Shown: positions 16,595-24,829, numbered from the stretch's first letter. The stretch: 64,000 bases of DNA from Pseudoneobacillus sp052180215 (GCF_052180215.1 NZ_CP197471.1:1274001-1338000); one strand, 5' to 3'. Numbers and translations: made by a program. Notes: a model not told the origin generated them from the letters alone.

Positions 16595-17008
16595 GTTAGA
16601 ACATACAAAACTGGAGAGAATCGCGCAAATCTTGTATTTGTGAGGAAAGTCCGTACTCGCACAGACTGAGATGTCTGTAGTGTTCGTGTCTAGCGAAACC
16701 GTAAGCTAGAGCAGCCTTAAATGGTTGACGGCAAGGAAAACACCTAAGTTCAATTGAATATGGTGTGAATACTTTGAAAGTGCCACAGTGACGTAGCTTC
16801 GATGGAAACATTGAAGGTGGAACGAGGTAAACCCCACGAGCGAGCAACCCAAACGATGGTAGGGGAAGTGTCTAAAGGGAAATAGAACCTAAGGACACCA
16901 TAGTAAATATACTATGAGATAGATGATTCTCCATATAGTGCAAGGATATTTTCCGTTTGCAGCACTTTGTGAACAGAATACGGCTTACAAAAGTTTTGTA
17001 TGAAATAA
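16595..17008 (+). ncRNA. rnpB: RNase P RNA, Bacillus (B) type
   Basis: The catalytic RNA that removes tRNA 5' leaders. The universal block GAGGAAAGTCC is at about 16642, GAAAGTGCCACAGTGACG in the middle, and CCGTTTGCAG...GAACAGAATACGGCTTACA near the 3' end. The closing P1 helix is CATACAAAACT (16602) with AGTTTTGTATG (16992). The length, about 410 nt, and block order match the B. subtilis type. It lies inside a tRNA cluster, between tRNA-Gly and tRNA-Ser, with its own promoter. Confidence 0.96.
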
Positions 17009-17017
17009 CATATTAAT

Positions 17018-17108
17018 GGAGTGGTACTCAAGAGGCTGAAGAGGCGCCCCTGCTAAGGGTGTAGGTCGGGCAACCGGCGCGAGGGTTCAAATCCCTCCCA
17101 CTCCGCCA
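17018..17108 (+). tRNA. tRNA-Ser (GCT)
   Basis: Class II; acceptor GGAGTGG/CCACTCC, anticodon stem CGCCC/GGGTG with loop CTGCTAA (anticodon GCT), CCA encoded. It begins about 10 bases after rnpB, so it may be co-transcribed with it. Confidence 0.97.
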
Positions 17109-17117
17109 TAAAATCGA

Positions 17118-17189
17118 TGGGCTATAGCCAAGCGGTAAGGCAACGGACTTTGACTCCGTCATGCGTTGGTTCAAATCCAGCTAGCCCAG
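17118..17189 (+). tRNA. tRNA-Gln (TTG)
   Basis: Acceptor TGGGCTA/TAGCCCA, anticodon stem ACGGA/TCCGT, loop CTTTGAC (anticodon TTG), CCA not encoded. Confidence 0.96.
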
Positions 17190-17191
17190 TT

Positions 17192-17269
17192 AAAGATCCA
17201 ACGTTAAAGCTATGAACAGGTCAGGGCAGGAATGCAGCAGCCATAAATAGCCAAGACGTGTGGGTCTTT
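17192..17269 (+). ncRNA. ffs: Small-type (4.5S-like) signal recognition particle RNA
   Basis: The SRP domain IV signature is clear: CAGGTCAGG, then a GCA/TGC stem capped by a GGAA tetraloop, then AGCAGCC and GACGTGTG, closely following E. coli 4.5S RNA. The ends AAAGATCC and GGGTCTTT pair to close a single hairpin of about 78 nt; GCTAT/ATAGC forms a middle helix. It would bind Ffh in the SRP. It starts 2 bases after tRNA-Gln. Bacilli normally use a large (about 270 nt) SRP RNA with an Alu domain, so this short form here is unexpected. Confidence 0.82.
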
Positions 17270-17350
17270 TATTTATATCATAGTGAATCTGATTTTTCTA
17301 AAAAGTATGTTATAATAATTAGGATGAAAAAAGATTTGGGGATGATTCCA

Positions 17351-18187
17351 ATGAAATTGAACGCTAAATCAGCTTTTTCAAAGTGGTTGTTGGATCAAGG
17401 TAAAGCAGAAGGAACGATCAACACATACTTAGAGGTTGTTAACAAACTACAATTGTGGTTAGAAAATCATGGATTGTCGTTTGATGACCTTAATGAAGAG
17501 CAAATACAATCTTATATTTCTTTTTTAGAAAAAGATAAAAGCCCCAGTACTGTGGAAAAACATTTTGCTGCCTTGAGCGTTTTCTCAAAATTTCTTGGAA
17601 ACCCTAAAATTATGGCGAATATTGTTCGAAAGGTTAAAGATCAAAAGTTCGAGACACCGAGCGGTCTTGATTTAACCGAACAGACTATCCTTTTAAAAGA
17701 AGTAGAAATGGACGGTAATTTACGTAATGTTGCCATGATGTATTTGCTTTTACACACAGGAATAAGAGTATCGGAATTATGTAATCTGAATATTACTGAT
17801 ATAGAGTTAAATGAAAATAAATCAAAAATATTCATTCGGAACAACAATAATGGAGAAATAGAACGTGTCATACCACTCTCAAAAGAAGCAAAGAAACATG
17901 TATGTTCCTATTTAAGTACTCTTGATAAATTAGATTGTAAAGTACCTTTATTTACTTCATCTAATAAGAGACGAATTACCACAAGAGCTGTTCAATATAT
18001 ATTAAAAAAGTATGAGGTAAATCCTCATAAGCTAAGACATACCTTTTGTTATCGTCTTATAAATAATGGGGTAGACTTAGGTACGGTTTCAAAGTTAGCA
18101 GGTCATAAGGATATTAATATTACAAAACGCTATCTTAAAGATGTAGAGTTAAATTTGTCTGAGGCGATTGATAAAACTTTTTCATAG
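17351..18187 (+). CDS. XerC/XerD-like tyrosine recombinase
   Basis: A 278-residue protein with an N-terminal SAM-like core-binding domain (about residues 1-90) and a catalytic domain holding the full set: Arg in HTGIRVSELCNL, HKLRHTF (HxxR), AGHKDINITKRYL with His and the nucleophilic Tyr. Slightly shorter than XerC/XerD (about 295). The start at 17351 follows TTTGGGGATG; the frame is open upstream into the SRP RNA without a better RBS. It lies directly behind a tRNA/SRP cluster, a usual integrase site, yet no phage genes flank it. Chromosome-dimer Xer or a remnant integrase are both possible. Confidence 0.82.
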   Translation: MKLNAKSAFSKWLLDQGKAEGTINTYLEVVNKLQLWLENHGLSFDDLNEEQIQSYISFLEKDKSPSTVEKHFAALSVFSKFLGNPKIMANIVRKVKDQKFETPSGLDLTEQTILLKEVEMDGNLRNVAMMYLLLHTGIRVSELCNLNITDIELNENKSKIFIRNNNNGEIERVIPLSKEAKKHVCSYLSTLDKLDCKVPLFTSSNKRRITTRAVQYILKKYEVNPHKLRHTFCYRLINNGVDLGTVSKLAGHKDINITKRYLKDVELNLSEAIDKTFS

Positions 18188-18243
18188 AAGTAAAGATCTT
18201 TATTATATACGAAACACTAGGGTAGGTTGTTAAGGTGTTGTTG

Positions 18244-18277
18244 AGGTAGCTTGTTACGACAAGCTGCCTTTTATTTA
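18244..18277 (+). terminator. Terminator of the recombinase gene
   Basis: AGGTAGCTTGT/ACAAGCTGCCT stem, loop TACG, then TTTTATTT. Confidence 0.88.
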
Positions 18278-18381
18278 TTTAAATTAGATTTAGAGATGCA
18301 AGCCCATTTTGCCTATAGTTATTCGCACATTTCTTCACTATTGAATAGGATATATAGAAATTTGAGAAGGAGGTTGTTCAT

Positions 18382-18474
18382 ATGTCAGGTGCAGTTGGTT
18401 TTGGTGGAGGATTTGCATTACTAGTTGTATTGTTTATTCTTCTAATTATTATTGGGGCTTCATGGATTTGCTAA
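18382..18474 (+). CDS. YjcZ family sporulation peptide
   Basis: A 30-residue peptide: a Gly-rich start (SGAVGFGGGF) and a single hydrophobic helix ALLVVLFILLIIIGASWIC. This is the YjcZ/SscA-type small spore protein pattern, seen in many tandem copies in Bacillaceae. AGAAGGAGG stands 8 bases before the ATG. A second member follows 39 bases later. In B. subtilis SscA is a spore assembly factor; a function for this copy is inferred. Confidence 0.85.
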   Translation: MSGAVGFGGGFALLVVLFILLIIIGASWIC

Positions 18475-18513
18475 TTTATAAATGATATTTGAAAAAGCTT
18501 AAGGAGTGAGAGT

Positions 18514-18651
18514 ATGTACGGATACGGTTATGGATGCTGTAACCCATGTGGATATGGCTATGGAGTAGGCTTTGGCTATGGAGGATTTGCCTTAATCGTT
18601 GTTCTATTCATTCTTTTAATTATTGTTGGAGCAGCTTGCTTTAACTTCTAG
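18514..18651 (+). CDS. YjcZ family sporulation peptide (Gly/Tyr-rich N-terminus)
   Basis: A 45-residue peptide with repeated Gly-Tyr (MYGYGYGCCNPCGYGYG) and the same C-terminal hydrophobic segment FALIVVLFILLIIVGAA as the preceding peptide. RBS AAGGAGTGAG. The Cys pairs could cross-link in the spore coat (inference). It ends in a terminator. Confidence 0.85.
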   Translation: MYGYGYGCCNPCGYGYGVGFGYGGFALIVVLFILLIIVGAACFNF

Positions 18652-18665
18652 TGTGAAGGAGCACC

Positions 18666-18697
18666 AAACCCGGTACTTTATTGTACTGGGTTTTACT
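18666..18697 (+). terminator. Terminator of the YjcZ pair
   Basis: AAACCCGGTAC/GTACTGGGTTT followed by TTACTT. Confidence 0.8.
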
Positions 18698-18830
18698 TAT
18701 AATGTATGGAACTCCATAAAAGAATATCTTGTAAAAATTTGATTAATACTACTTTTAAGGAATATTTATAGTCATTAGTCGGTATGAATCAATATAGGTA
18801 CAAGAAAAATCTTTTTTTTGGAGGGCTATA

Positions 18831-19031
18831 ATGCAAAAAAAATCTAAGGTAGTTACATTTTTATTATGGTTTTTCTTAGGTGTTATTGGGGCCCATCGTT
18901 TTTATTTAGGTGATATTGGTCTTGGAATTGCTATCCTTTTGTTGGGATGGCTTACATTTGGGATATGGCCATTTATCGATGGGATATATTGTTTAGTCAA
19001 ACGTGTTGATGTAATAAATGGAGAGGCTTAA
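18831..19031 (+). CDS. TM2 domain-containing protein
   Basis: A 66-residue protein of two membrane helices joined by a short loop: KSKVVTFLLWFFLGVIGAHRFYLGD, then GIAILLLGWLTFGIWPFIDGI. GAHRFYLG and the DG before the end of helix 2 are the TM2 hallmarks. Function unknown. RBS GGAGG; single gene with its own terminator. Confidence 0.88.
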   Translation: MQKKSKVVTFLLWFFLGVIGAHRFYLGDIGLGIAILLLGWLTFGIWPFIDGIYCLVKRVDVINGEA

Positions 19032-19036
19032 TGGGG

Positions 19037-19062
19037 AACTCGGTGAAAACCGAGTTTTTTTT
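19037..19062 (+). terminator. Terminator of the TM2 gene
   Basis: AACTCGGT-GAAA-ACCGAGTT followed by TTTTTT. Confidence 0.92.
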
Positions 19063-19070
19063 ATTTATTA

Positions 19071-19245
19071 GGGCTGTTTTCGTATAGAATGTGATTCTGG
19101 TAAAAATCCCAAAAGCCGGATTTTTACAGTTTTTCTTAATAAGGGAGCAACTCTTTTCTTGATTTTAAAAAGATTTTTATCACCCTATATTGCGAAATCT
19201 CTCTTTTTTAATTACAAAAGCAACAAAGTTTTAGAAAAGAGCCTT
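19071..19245. repeat. Dispersed intergenic repeat, copy A
   Basis: Shares ordered blocks with 39521-39695: CTGTTTTCGTATAGA, GTAAAAATCCC, AAAGCCGGATTTTTACAG, TCTTAATAAG, CTCTTTTCTT, ATATTG and GCAACAAAGTTT...GAAAAGAGCC. CTCTTTTCTT is complementary to GAAAAGAG at the far end, and GTAAAAATCC to GGATTTTTAC, so it can fold into hairpins. No ORF. It looks like a non-coding mobile repeat (MITE or bcr-like). Confidence 0.8.
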
Positions 19246-19357
19246 TAGTAAATAAACCCATCTTTTCCATGGAATAATTTTGGGGTGGAACTTGACTTTT
19301 AGGCATGTTAGGCTAGTATATGTTGTTGATTATTAAACATAAATGGAGGTTGATAGC

Positions 19358-19948
19358 ATGAAAAAGCTAGTCTTTATCTTCCTAATCACCCTTCTATCCA
19401 TTTCCCTTCCGCATTCCATGGATATTTTTGCAGAGACAACTGATCAAACTCAAATCTATACGGTTAGAGAAGGAGAAACTTATTTTCAAATTGCTTTAAA
19501 ATTTGGTGTTTCTGAGCTCGAATTGATGGAATTAAATCCAACAAATAAGAAGAAGCTTCAAATGGGTGATAGATTGTTAGTACCAGAAAGTATCTCTAAG
19601 AAGGAAGAAGAATTACTTGCAAGACTTGTTCATGCAGAAGCAAAAGGAGAATCTTTCGCAGGAAAAGTCGCAGTTGCTTCAGTAGTATTAAATAGAGTTG
19701 ATCACAAAGAATTTCCGAATACTGTTAAAGAGGTTATTTATCAAGATGGACAATTTCAGCCAGTTGATAATGGAGCTATAAAAGAGTCTGCAGGAGAAAT
19801 GGATAAAAAAGCTGTAAAAACAGCGTTAGCATTAAAAGACCAGGGTGACGGGGCATTATTCTTTTATAACCCTGATATTTCTGAGAATCAATGGCAATTA
19901 TCACGAACAGTGACAAATGTGATTGGTAATCATCAATTCTCTAAGTAA
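19358..19948 (+). CDS. LysM-containing cell wall hydrolase (SleB/CwlJ type)
   Basis: A 196-residue secreted protein. A signal peptide (MKKLVFIFLITLLSISLPHS, cleavage near residue 26) is followed by a LysM domain (IYTVREGETYFQIALKFGV...MGDRLLVP, about 34-78) and a Hydrolase_2 domain (LLARLVHAEAKGESFAGKVAVA..., about 84-195) like that of the spore cortex-lytic enzymes SleB/CwlJ. It probably cuts cell wall or cortex peptidoglycan. The start at 19358 follows TGGAGGTTGATAGC; an upstream in-frame start at 19343 lies before the RBS. Confidence 0.88.
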   Translation: MKKLVFIFLITLLSISLPHSMDIFAETTDQTQIYTVREGETYFQIALKFGVSELELMELNPTNKKKLQMGDRLLVPESISKKEEELLARLVHAEAKGESFAGKVAVASVVLNRVDHKEFPNTVKEVIYQDGQFQPVDNGAIKESAGEMDKKAVKTALALKDQGDGALFFYNPDISENQWQLSRTVTNVIGNHQFSK

Positions 19949-19984
19949 AGAGACCCTCTTATAAAACTAAAGGGTCTCTTTTTC
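19949..19984. terminator. Bidirectional terminator
   Basis: AGAGACCCT/AGGGTCTCT stem followed by TTTTTC; the minus-strand DUF1232 gene ends inside it. Confidence 0.88.
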
Positions 19985-20368
19985 TTGGTCTTTCCAAGCT
20001 TTGAATTTATCAAGGTCTGATGCGATTTGTTTTAAAGTAAAACCTATTACGGCTGCATCATCCAAGATACCAAGGCCTACAAGGAAATCGGGGATAATAT
20101 CAATCGGAGAAACGAAATATAAAATGGTAGCAATAATCATTACAATCGATCCTTTTGGTACCTTCTTGTAATCCCCTTTTCTCCATGCCGTAACTAAATC
20201 AAAAAGTAGATGTAGTCTGTCCCATACCTCATGTAATGCATTCTTTTTGTCAGCTGCCTTTTTAGTAGCTTTATGGATGAGTTCTTTTGTTTTCTCTGGT
20301 TGTTCGATATAATCTTTTGCAGCTGTTTCGTATTTTTTATAACCCTCTTCATATTTCTTATCATCCAT
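19967..20368 (-). CDS. YkvA family protein (DUF1232)
   Basis: A 133-residue protein: a charged helical N-terminal half and the DUF1232 core YFVSPIDIIPDFLVGLGILDDAAVIGFTLKQIA, typical of small, possibly membrane-associated Bacillus proteins. B. subtilis ykvA sits in the same mtn/clpE region, but here the gene is about 30 kb away and may be a different paralogue. Start at 20368: on the minus strand GAGGTG lies 6 bases before this ATG. Function unknown. Confidence 0.8.
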   Translation of the reverse strand: MDDKKYEEGYKKYETAAKDYIEQPEKTKELIHKATKKAADKKNALHEVWDRLHLLFDLVTAWRKGDYKKVPKGSIVMIIATILYFVSPIDIIPDFLVGLGILDDAAVIGFTLKQIASDLDKFKAWKDQEKETL

Positions 20369-20424
20369 ACTTAACACCTCTTTTCCTATAGTATGAAGAA
20401 AGAACCTGCAAAATATGTCTTTTT

Positions 20425-20471
20425 ACCGCTTTAAAGCAATGGGGGTCAGACCCCCATTGCTTTAAAGCGGT
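20425..20471. repeat. Perfect 23-bp palindrome with GGGGGTC-A-GACCCCC core
   Basis: Arms 20425-20447 and 20449-20471 are exactly complementary around a single A. The core equals that at 22926-22980 but the outer arms (ACCGCTTTAAAGCAAT) differ. It lacks a T-run, so it is not a normal terminator. It lies upstream of prfC. Confidence 0.92.
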
Positions 20472-20613
20472 GGTGTGTGATAGGCGGAATGGCAGGCACC
20501 TTTTTGAAAACATTGGATATGAATAAATTGTGGATTGCAAAGTAAGGAAGAGAAAGATAAGATTGAATTTATGAGTGTTAAATATGAAGGGATTAAAGAA
20601 AGGATTTTCAGAT

Positions 20614-22194
20614 ATGGTAAAAAAGTTACAAGATGAAGTTTTATCGCGGAGAACATTTGCGATTATTTCCCATCCCGATGCAGGTAAAACAACTTTAACA
20701 GAGAAGTTATTACTATTTGGAGGGGCAATTCGCGATGCAGGTACCGTAAAAGCTAAAAAAACCGGTAAATTTGCTACTAGTGACTGGATGGAAATTGAAA
20801 AACAACGTGGGATTTCCGTTACATCCAGTGTCATGCAATTTGAATATGATGGTTTTCGTGTAAACATTCTAGATACCCCTGGGCACCAAGATTTTTCTGA
20901 AGACACGTATCGGACGTTAACAGCTGTTGATAGTGCGGTTATGATTATTGACTCTGCCAAAGGGATTGAGGAACAAACATTAAAACTTTTTAAAGTTTGT
21001 CGTATGCGAGGAATCCCAATTTTCACCTTTATAAATAAATTAGATCGTCAAGGGAAAGCCCCACTTGAGCTATTAGCTGAATTAGAAGAGGTAATGGGGA
21101 TTGAGTCATATCCAATGAACTGGCCAATTGGTATGGGAAAAGAGTTTTTAGGAATATATGATCGTTTCTATAATCGTATCGAACAATTCCGTGTCGGGGA
21201 AGACCAAAGATTTGTTCCATTAAATGAAGATGGAGAAATAGAAGGAGATCATGCTTTAAAAGTTACTGGTCTGTATGATCAAACGTTAGAAGAAATTATG
21301 CTTCTTAACGAAGCTGGAAATGAATTCTCTCCTGAACGTGTGAGAGATGGATCTATTACACCTGTCTTTTTTGGTAGTGCATTAACTAATTTTGGTGTAC
21401 AAACGTTTTTAGAAACGTATTTAAAATTTGCTCCATTTCCACAGCCAAGAAATTCAACAGTTGGGGAAATCAATCCTCTCTCTGAAGATTTTTCAGGGTT
21501 CATTTTTAAGATTCAAGCTAATATGAATCCAGCACATCGTGACCGAATAGCCTTCCTGCGTATTTGTTCTGGTAAGTTTGAACGAGGGATGACTGTAAAT
21601 ATTCCGAGGACAGGAAAGCAGTTAAAGCTATCTCAATCAACTCAATTTATGGCGGATGATAGATCGACTGTCGATGAAGCGGTGAGCGGTGATATTATCG
21701 GACTATATGATACTGGTACTTATCAAATTGGAGATACCTTAACGGTAGGAAAAAATCAATTCCAATTTGAACGTTTACCACAATTTACGCCTGAACTTTT
21801 TGTGCGAGTAAGTGCCAAAAACGTAATGAAACAAAAGCACTTTCAAAAAGGGATTCAACAGTTAGTACAAGAAGGTGCGATTCAGTTATTTAAAACGGTC
21901 AAAACAGATGATTATTATCTAGGCGCTGTTGGTCAGCTTCAATTTGAAGTATTTGAGCACCGTATGAAAAATGAATATAACACGGAAGTTATTATGGAAC
22001 GTTTAGGCTCAAAAATTACAAGATGGTTAGAAGGAGATTCAGTTGAAGAAAACCTTTCTAGCTCCCGCAGTATTTTAGTAAAAGATCGTTTTGATAAGTA
22101 TGCTTTCTTGTTTGAAAATGAGTTTGCTTTAAGATGGTTCCAAGATAAAAACCCAGAAGTGAAATTATATAATCCAATGGATCAACACGAATAA
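20614..22194 (+). CDS. prfC: Peptide chain release factor 3 (RF3)
   Basis: A 526-residue translational GTPase that removes RF1/RF2 from the ribosome. G-motifs: G1 SHPDAGKTTLTEK, switch/G2 RGISVTSSVM, G3 DTPGHQDFSED, G4 FINKLDRQGK. IGLYDTGTYQIGDTL and the C-terminal domain match RF3, and the length fits E. coli (529). The ATG at 20614 (MVKKLQDEVLSRRTFAIIS) is preferred: AAAGGA lies 9 bases upstream and the protein then starts like relatives. Two in-frame upstream ATGs lack an RBS. RF3 is patchy in Bacillus. Confidence 0.93.
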   Translation: MVKKLQDEVLSRRTFAIISHPDAGKTTLTEKLLLFGGAIRDAGTVKAKKTGKFATSDWMEIEKQRGISVTSSVMQFEYDGFRVNILDTPGHQDFSEDTYRTLTAVDSAVMIIDSAKGIEEQTLKLFKVCRMRGIPIFTFINKLDRQGKAPLELLAELEEVMGIESYPMNWPIGMGKEFLGIYDRFYNRIEQFRVGEDQRFVPLNEDGEIEGDHALKVTGLYDQTLEEIMLLNEAGNEFSPERVRDGSITPVFFGSALTNFGVQTFLETYLKFAPFPQPRNSTVGEINPLSEDFSGFIFKIQANMNPAHRDRIAFLRICSGKFERGMTVNIPRTGKQLKLSQSTQFMADDRSTVDEAVSGDIIGLYDTGTYQIGDTLTVGKNQFQFERLPQFTPELFVRVSAKNVMKQKHFQKGIQQLVQEGAIQLFKTVKTDDYYLGAVGQLQFEVFEHRMKNEYNTEVIMERLGSKITRWLEGDSVEENLSSSRSILVKDRFDKYAFLFENEFALRWFQDKNPEVKLYNPMDQHE

Positions 22195-22201
22195 AATTAG
22201 A

Positions 22202-22233
22202 AGCGATTCTCTTTAAAAGGAGAATCGCTTTTT
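22202..22233 (+). terminator. Terminator of prfC
   Basis: AGCGATTCTC/GAGAATCGCT followed by TTTTC. Confidence 0.92.
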
Positions 22234-22322
22234 CATAATAATAAAGATAATTCATTAGAACGATGGTAGAATTAGGATTACTTGTTATTCGAAATTAATA
22301 AAAGGGGATATATGATTTTACT

Positions 22323-22931
22323 ATGTTAAATGCATTTATTCATGGATTCATACTGGCTTTTGGACTAATCCTTCCATTAGGCGTGCAAAATGTTTTTGTA
22401 TTTAATCAAGGGGCTACACAACCTAGTTTTATTAGGGCAATACCGGTTGTTCTAACGGCTGCCATTTGTGATACAATTCTTATTTCGGTTGCTGTTCTTG
22501 GAATATCTGTTATCATCTTAGGTTTATCTTGGATAAAAACGATTTTAATCTTAGTGGGTGTTGTTTTTTTACTAGTTATGGGTTTTTCAACTTGGAATAC
22601 AAAACTTAAAAAAGATGAAACAGAGTCTGAGGTATTTTCCGCAAAAAAACAGATACTGTTTGCAGCCTCCGTATCTTTGTTAAATCCTCATGCTATTCTT
22701 GATACTATTGGAGTCATTGGGACATCATCGATTACTTATACTGGATCTGAAAAATGGATATTTACACTATCTTGTATACTTGTTTCGTGGTTATGGTTTT
22801 TTGGTCTTTCATTAGTAGGGAAAATGGTTGGAAAAATAGATTCATCTGGTTACCTCATCAAGATATTAAATAAAGTTTCTGCCATTATAATGTGGGGGAC
22901 AGCTGCAGTTCTCATTCTATCCTTGCTTTAA
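22323..22931 (+). CDS. LysE/ArgO family amino acid exporter
   Basis: A 202-residue, six-helix transporter of the ArgO branch: FGLILPLGVQNVFVFNQG at the N-terminus, and the mid-protein NPHAILDTIGVIG, conserved in LysE/ArgO/YggA exporters of lysine or arginine. It is only distantly related to the two RhtB-like LysE proteins at 9376 and 15013. The ATG at 22323 has AAAGGGGATAT upstream. The stop codon lies inside the long palindrome 22926-22980. Confidence 0.87.
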   Translation: MLNAFIHGFILAFGLILPLGVQNVFVFNQGATQPSFIRAIPVVLTAAICDTILISVAVLGISVIILGLSWIKTILILVGVVFLLVMGFSTWNTKLKKDETESEVFSAKKQILFAASVSLLNPHAILDTIGVIGTSSITYTGSEKWIFTLSCILVSWLWFFGLSLVGKMVGKIDSSGYLIKILNKVSAIIMWGTAAVLILSLL

Positions 22932-22980
22932 CAAATTAACGCGCCGGGGGTCAGACCCCCGGCGCGTTAATTTGTTAAAG
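22926..22980. repeat. Perfect 27-bp palindrome with GGGGGTC-A-GACCCCC core
   Basis: Arms 22926-22952 and 22954-22980 are exactly complementary around A22953. The core is that of the 20425 palindrome; the outer parts (CTTTAACAAATTAACGCGCC) are unrelated. The left arm contains the stop codon of the exporter gene. It could end transcription although no T-run follows. Confidence 0.93.
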
Positions 22981-23076
22981 TGGTTAGATTTTTCTAAAGA
23001 TTCAATCTACAGTTTGACGATTTCTGTTTTATCCAATTAAAATATAAATAAATGCATTTTAATAAAGGGTGATGAA

Positions 23077-24174
23077 ATGGAAACAAAAAGTTATTTTTTT
23101 ACGGGATTTCCAGGCTTTATTTGTAATCAGCTAATTCGAGAGGTTTGGAAAACGAACCCTGCTGACAAATTAATTGTTCTCGTAGTTCCGTCTATGATAG
23201 AAAAAGCAGAAAAGGAAAGAGAAAGGTTTCTTAATGAATTTAATCTTAGTTCAGATCGATTTCAAATTGTTCAAGGTGATATCACAGACCCGTTAATCTT
23301 TAAAATAAGTGAAAATGAAAAAGAGCAACTTTCTAAAGATATTACACATGTTTTTCACTTAGCAGCTATTTATGATTTAGCTGTTCCGAAAGACATTGCA
23401 TATCTTGTAAATGTCAAAGGAACGGACTATCTAAATCAATGGGTAAAACAATTACCAAGTCTTGAACGATACACCTATTTTAGTACTGCATATGTTGCAG
23501 GGTTAAGAGAGGGAATCTTATATGAAAATGAATTAGTAAAACCGGAAAAATTTAAGAATTTTTACGAAGAAACTAAATATGAGGCAGAATTACTTGTGGA
23601 TGATTTGAAAAAAGATATACCTGTTACGATTATTAGACCTGGTATTGTAAAAGGCCATACACAAACAGGAGAAACCATTAAATTTGATGGTCCTTATTTT
23701 ATTTTACATTTCTTTAATCGACTAAGATTCTTACCTATTATTCCTTACCTCGGAACTAGTAATGCCGTTATTAATTTAGTACCAATTGATTATATTTTAA
23801 AAGCAACCACTTATTTAAGTTTTAGTCCAAAGGGGAAAGGGAAAACTTATCATCTTACTGACCCAAACCCGTACCCTGTTACTCAAATATATAAACTTTT
23901 AATGAATGAGCTTCTTGAAAAAACACCTAAGGGGATTTTACCTTTAAATATTGCTAAGTTTTTCTTGCAATTTAAAACCGTTCAAAAAATATTAAGGGTT
24001 GAAAGAGAAGCATTGGACTATTTCGAGTGGAAAGGCAAGTTTGACTGTTCTAATGCCCAACAGGACTTAGAGGATTCAGGAATAAGTTGTCCTGATTTTA
24101 AAGAAGGATTAAAAGCAATGGTATTGTTTTATGAAAAAAATAAAAATAGACCAGAGTATCAAATTAAAATATAA
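23077..24174 (+). CDS. SDR family oxidoreductase, thioester/fatty acyl-CoA reductase-like (NAD_binding_4)
   Basis: A 365-residue protein. FFTGFPGFICNQLIREV is the nucleotide-binding loop (GxxGFxxxxL), VFHLAAIYDL and NVKGTDYLNQ follow in the order of male-sterility/thioester reductase SDRs, the active-site pair is in YEETKYEAELL, and TIIRPGIVKG follows. Such proteins reduce acyl thioesters or act on polyketide/lipid intermediates; the substrate here is unknown. A weak AAAGGGTGATG RBS. Transcribed alone. Confidence 0.82.
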   Translation: METKSYFFTGFPGFICNQLIREVWKTNPADKLIVLVVPSMIEKAEKERERFLNEFNLSSDRFQIVQGDITDPLIFKISENEKEQLSKDITHVFHLAAIYDLAVPKDIAYLVNVKGTDYLNQWVKQLPSLERYTYFSTAYVAGLREGILYENELVKPEKFKNFYEETKYEAELLVDDLKKDIPVTIIRPGIVKGHTQTGETIKFDGPYFILHFFNRLRFLPIIPYLGTSNAVINLVPIDYILKATTYLSFSPKGKGKTYHLTDPNPYPVTQIYKLLMNELLEKTPKGILPLNIAKFFLQFKTVQKILRVEREALDYFEWKGKFDCSNAQQDLEDSGISCPDFKEGLKAMVLFYEKNKNRPEYQIKI

Positions 24175-24280
24175 TACTGCTTTACAATTAAAGATAGAAT
24201 TCGTCATTTCTTGAGATAAAAATGCCAACAAATTGGAATAATAATAATAAAAATATCCTTTCTAAGATGTGGGCGAATTT

Positions 24281-24751
24281 ATGAAAAAATTGACGAAGAT
24301 CGAAGCGATTTTATGGAGTGTAGCACTTCCGGGATTTGGGCAATTATTGGTGGGTCAGTATTTTAAAGGTGCAATATTTGTCTTCCTAGAATTTTTAGTA
24401 AATATTAAAAGTAGATTTAACTCAGCCATTATGTATAGTTTTCTATGGGAGATTGATAAAGCTACCGAAGTAACCGACTATCAATGGCTAATGTTTTATC
24501 CATGCTTATATATGTTTGCTATGTGGGATTCTTATAGACATGCCATGCCAGAAGGAGAAAGGTTAGCTTTTTTTCCCTTTGTTTTTGCAGCATATTTTTT
24601 AACGGTGGGATTAATGTACTCACCCAAAATGGAGATATTTAATATAAAATTTGGTCCGGTTTTTCTGCCAATGTTCTTTTTTCTGCCATTAGGTTTATTG
24701 GTCGGTTATTTAATCCGAATGTTTGTTTTAAAGTTTAGCTCACTTCGATAA
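24281..24751 (+). CDS. Hypothetical multipass membrane protein
   Basis: A 156-residue protein with about four helices; the N-terminal SVALPGFGQLLVGQYFKGAIFVFLE resembles the LPGxGQxYxGxxxxG motif of small TM2/YitT-like membrane proteins, but I do not recognise the family. A GTG at 24269 in frame is an alternative start; neither has a good RBS. Followed by a terminator. Confidence 0.6.
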   Translation: MKKLTKIEAILWSVALPGFGQLLVGQYFKGAIFVFLEFLVNIKSRFNSAIMYSFLWEIDKATEVTDYQWLMFYPCLYMFAMWDSYRHAMPEGERLAFFPFVFAAYFLTVGLMYSPKMEIFNIKFGPVFLPMFFFLPLGLLVGYLIRMFVLKFSSLR

Positions 24752-24778
24752 TTATAAAAAATCGTGAATATTTGTTTT

Positions 24779-24829
24779 TAAAGCAAAGTTTGTGGATCGT
24801 ATTTTATCCCTGACTTTGCTTTTTTTTTT
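24779..24829 (+). terminator. Terminator before the SigI block
   Basis: AAAGCAAAGT/ACTTTGCTTT stem followed by a ten-T run. Confidence 0.85.

Noticed and set aside
16596..16847. 83-residue ORF on the minus strand
   Set aside because: Antisense to RNase P RNA; the RNA explains the sequence.
20361..21026. 221-residue minus-strand ORF
   Set aside because: It lies antisense over prfC and the palindrome; prfC is unmistakable.
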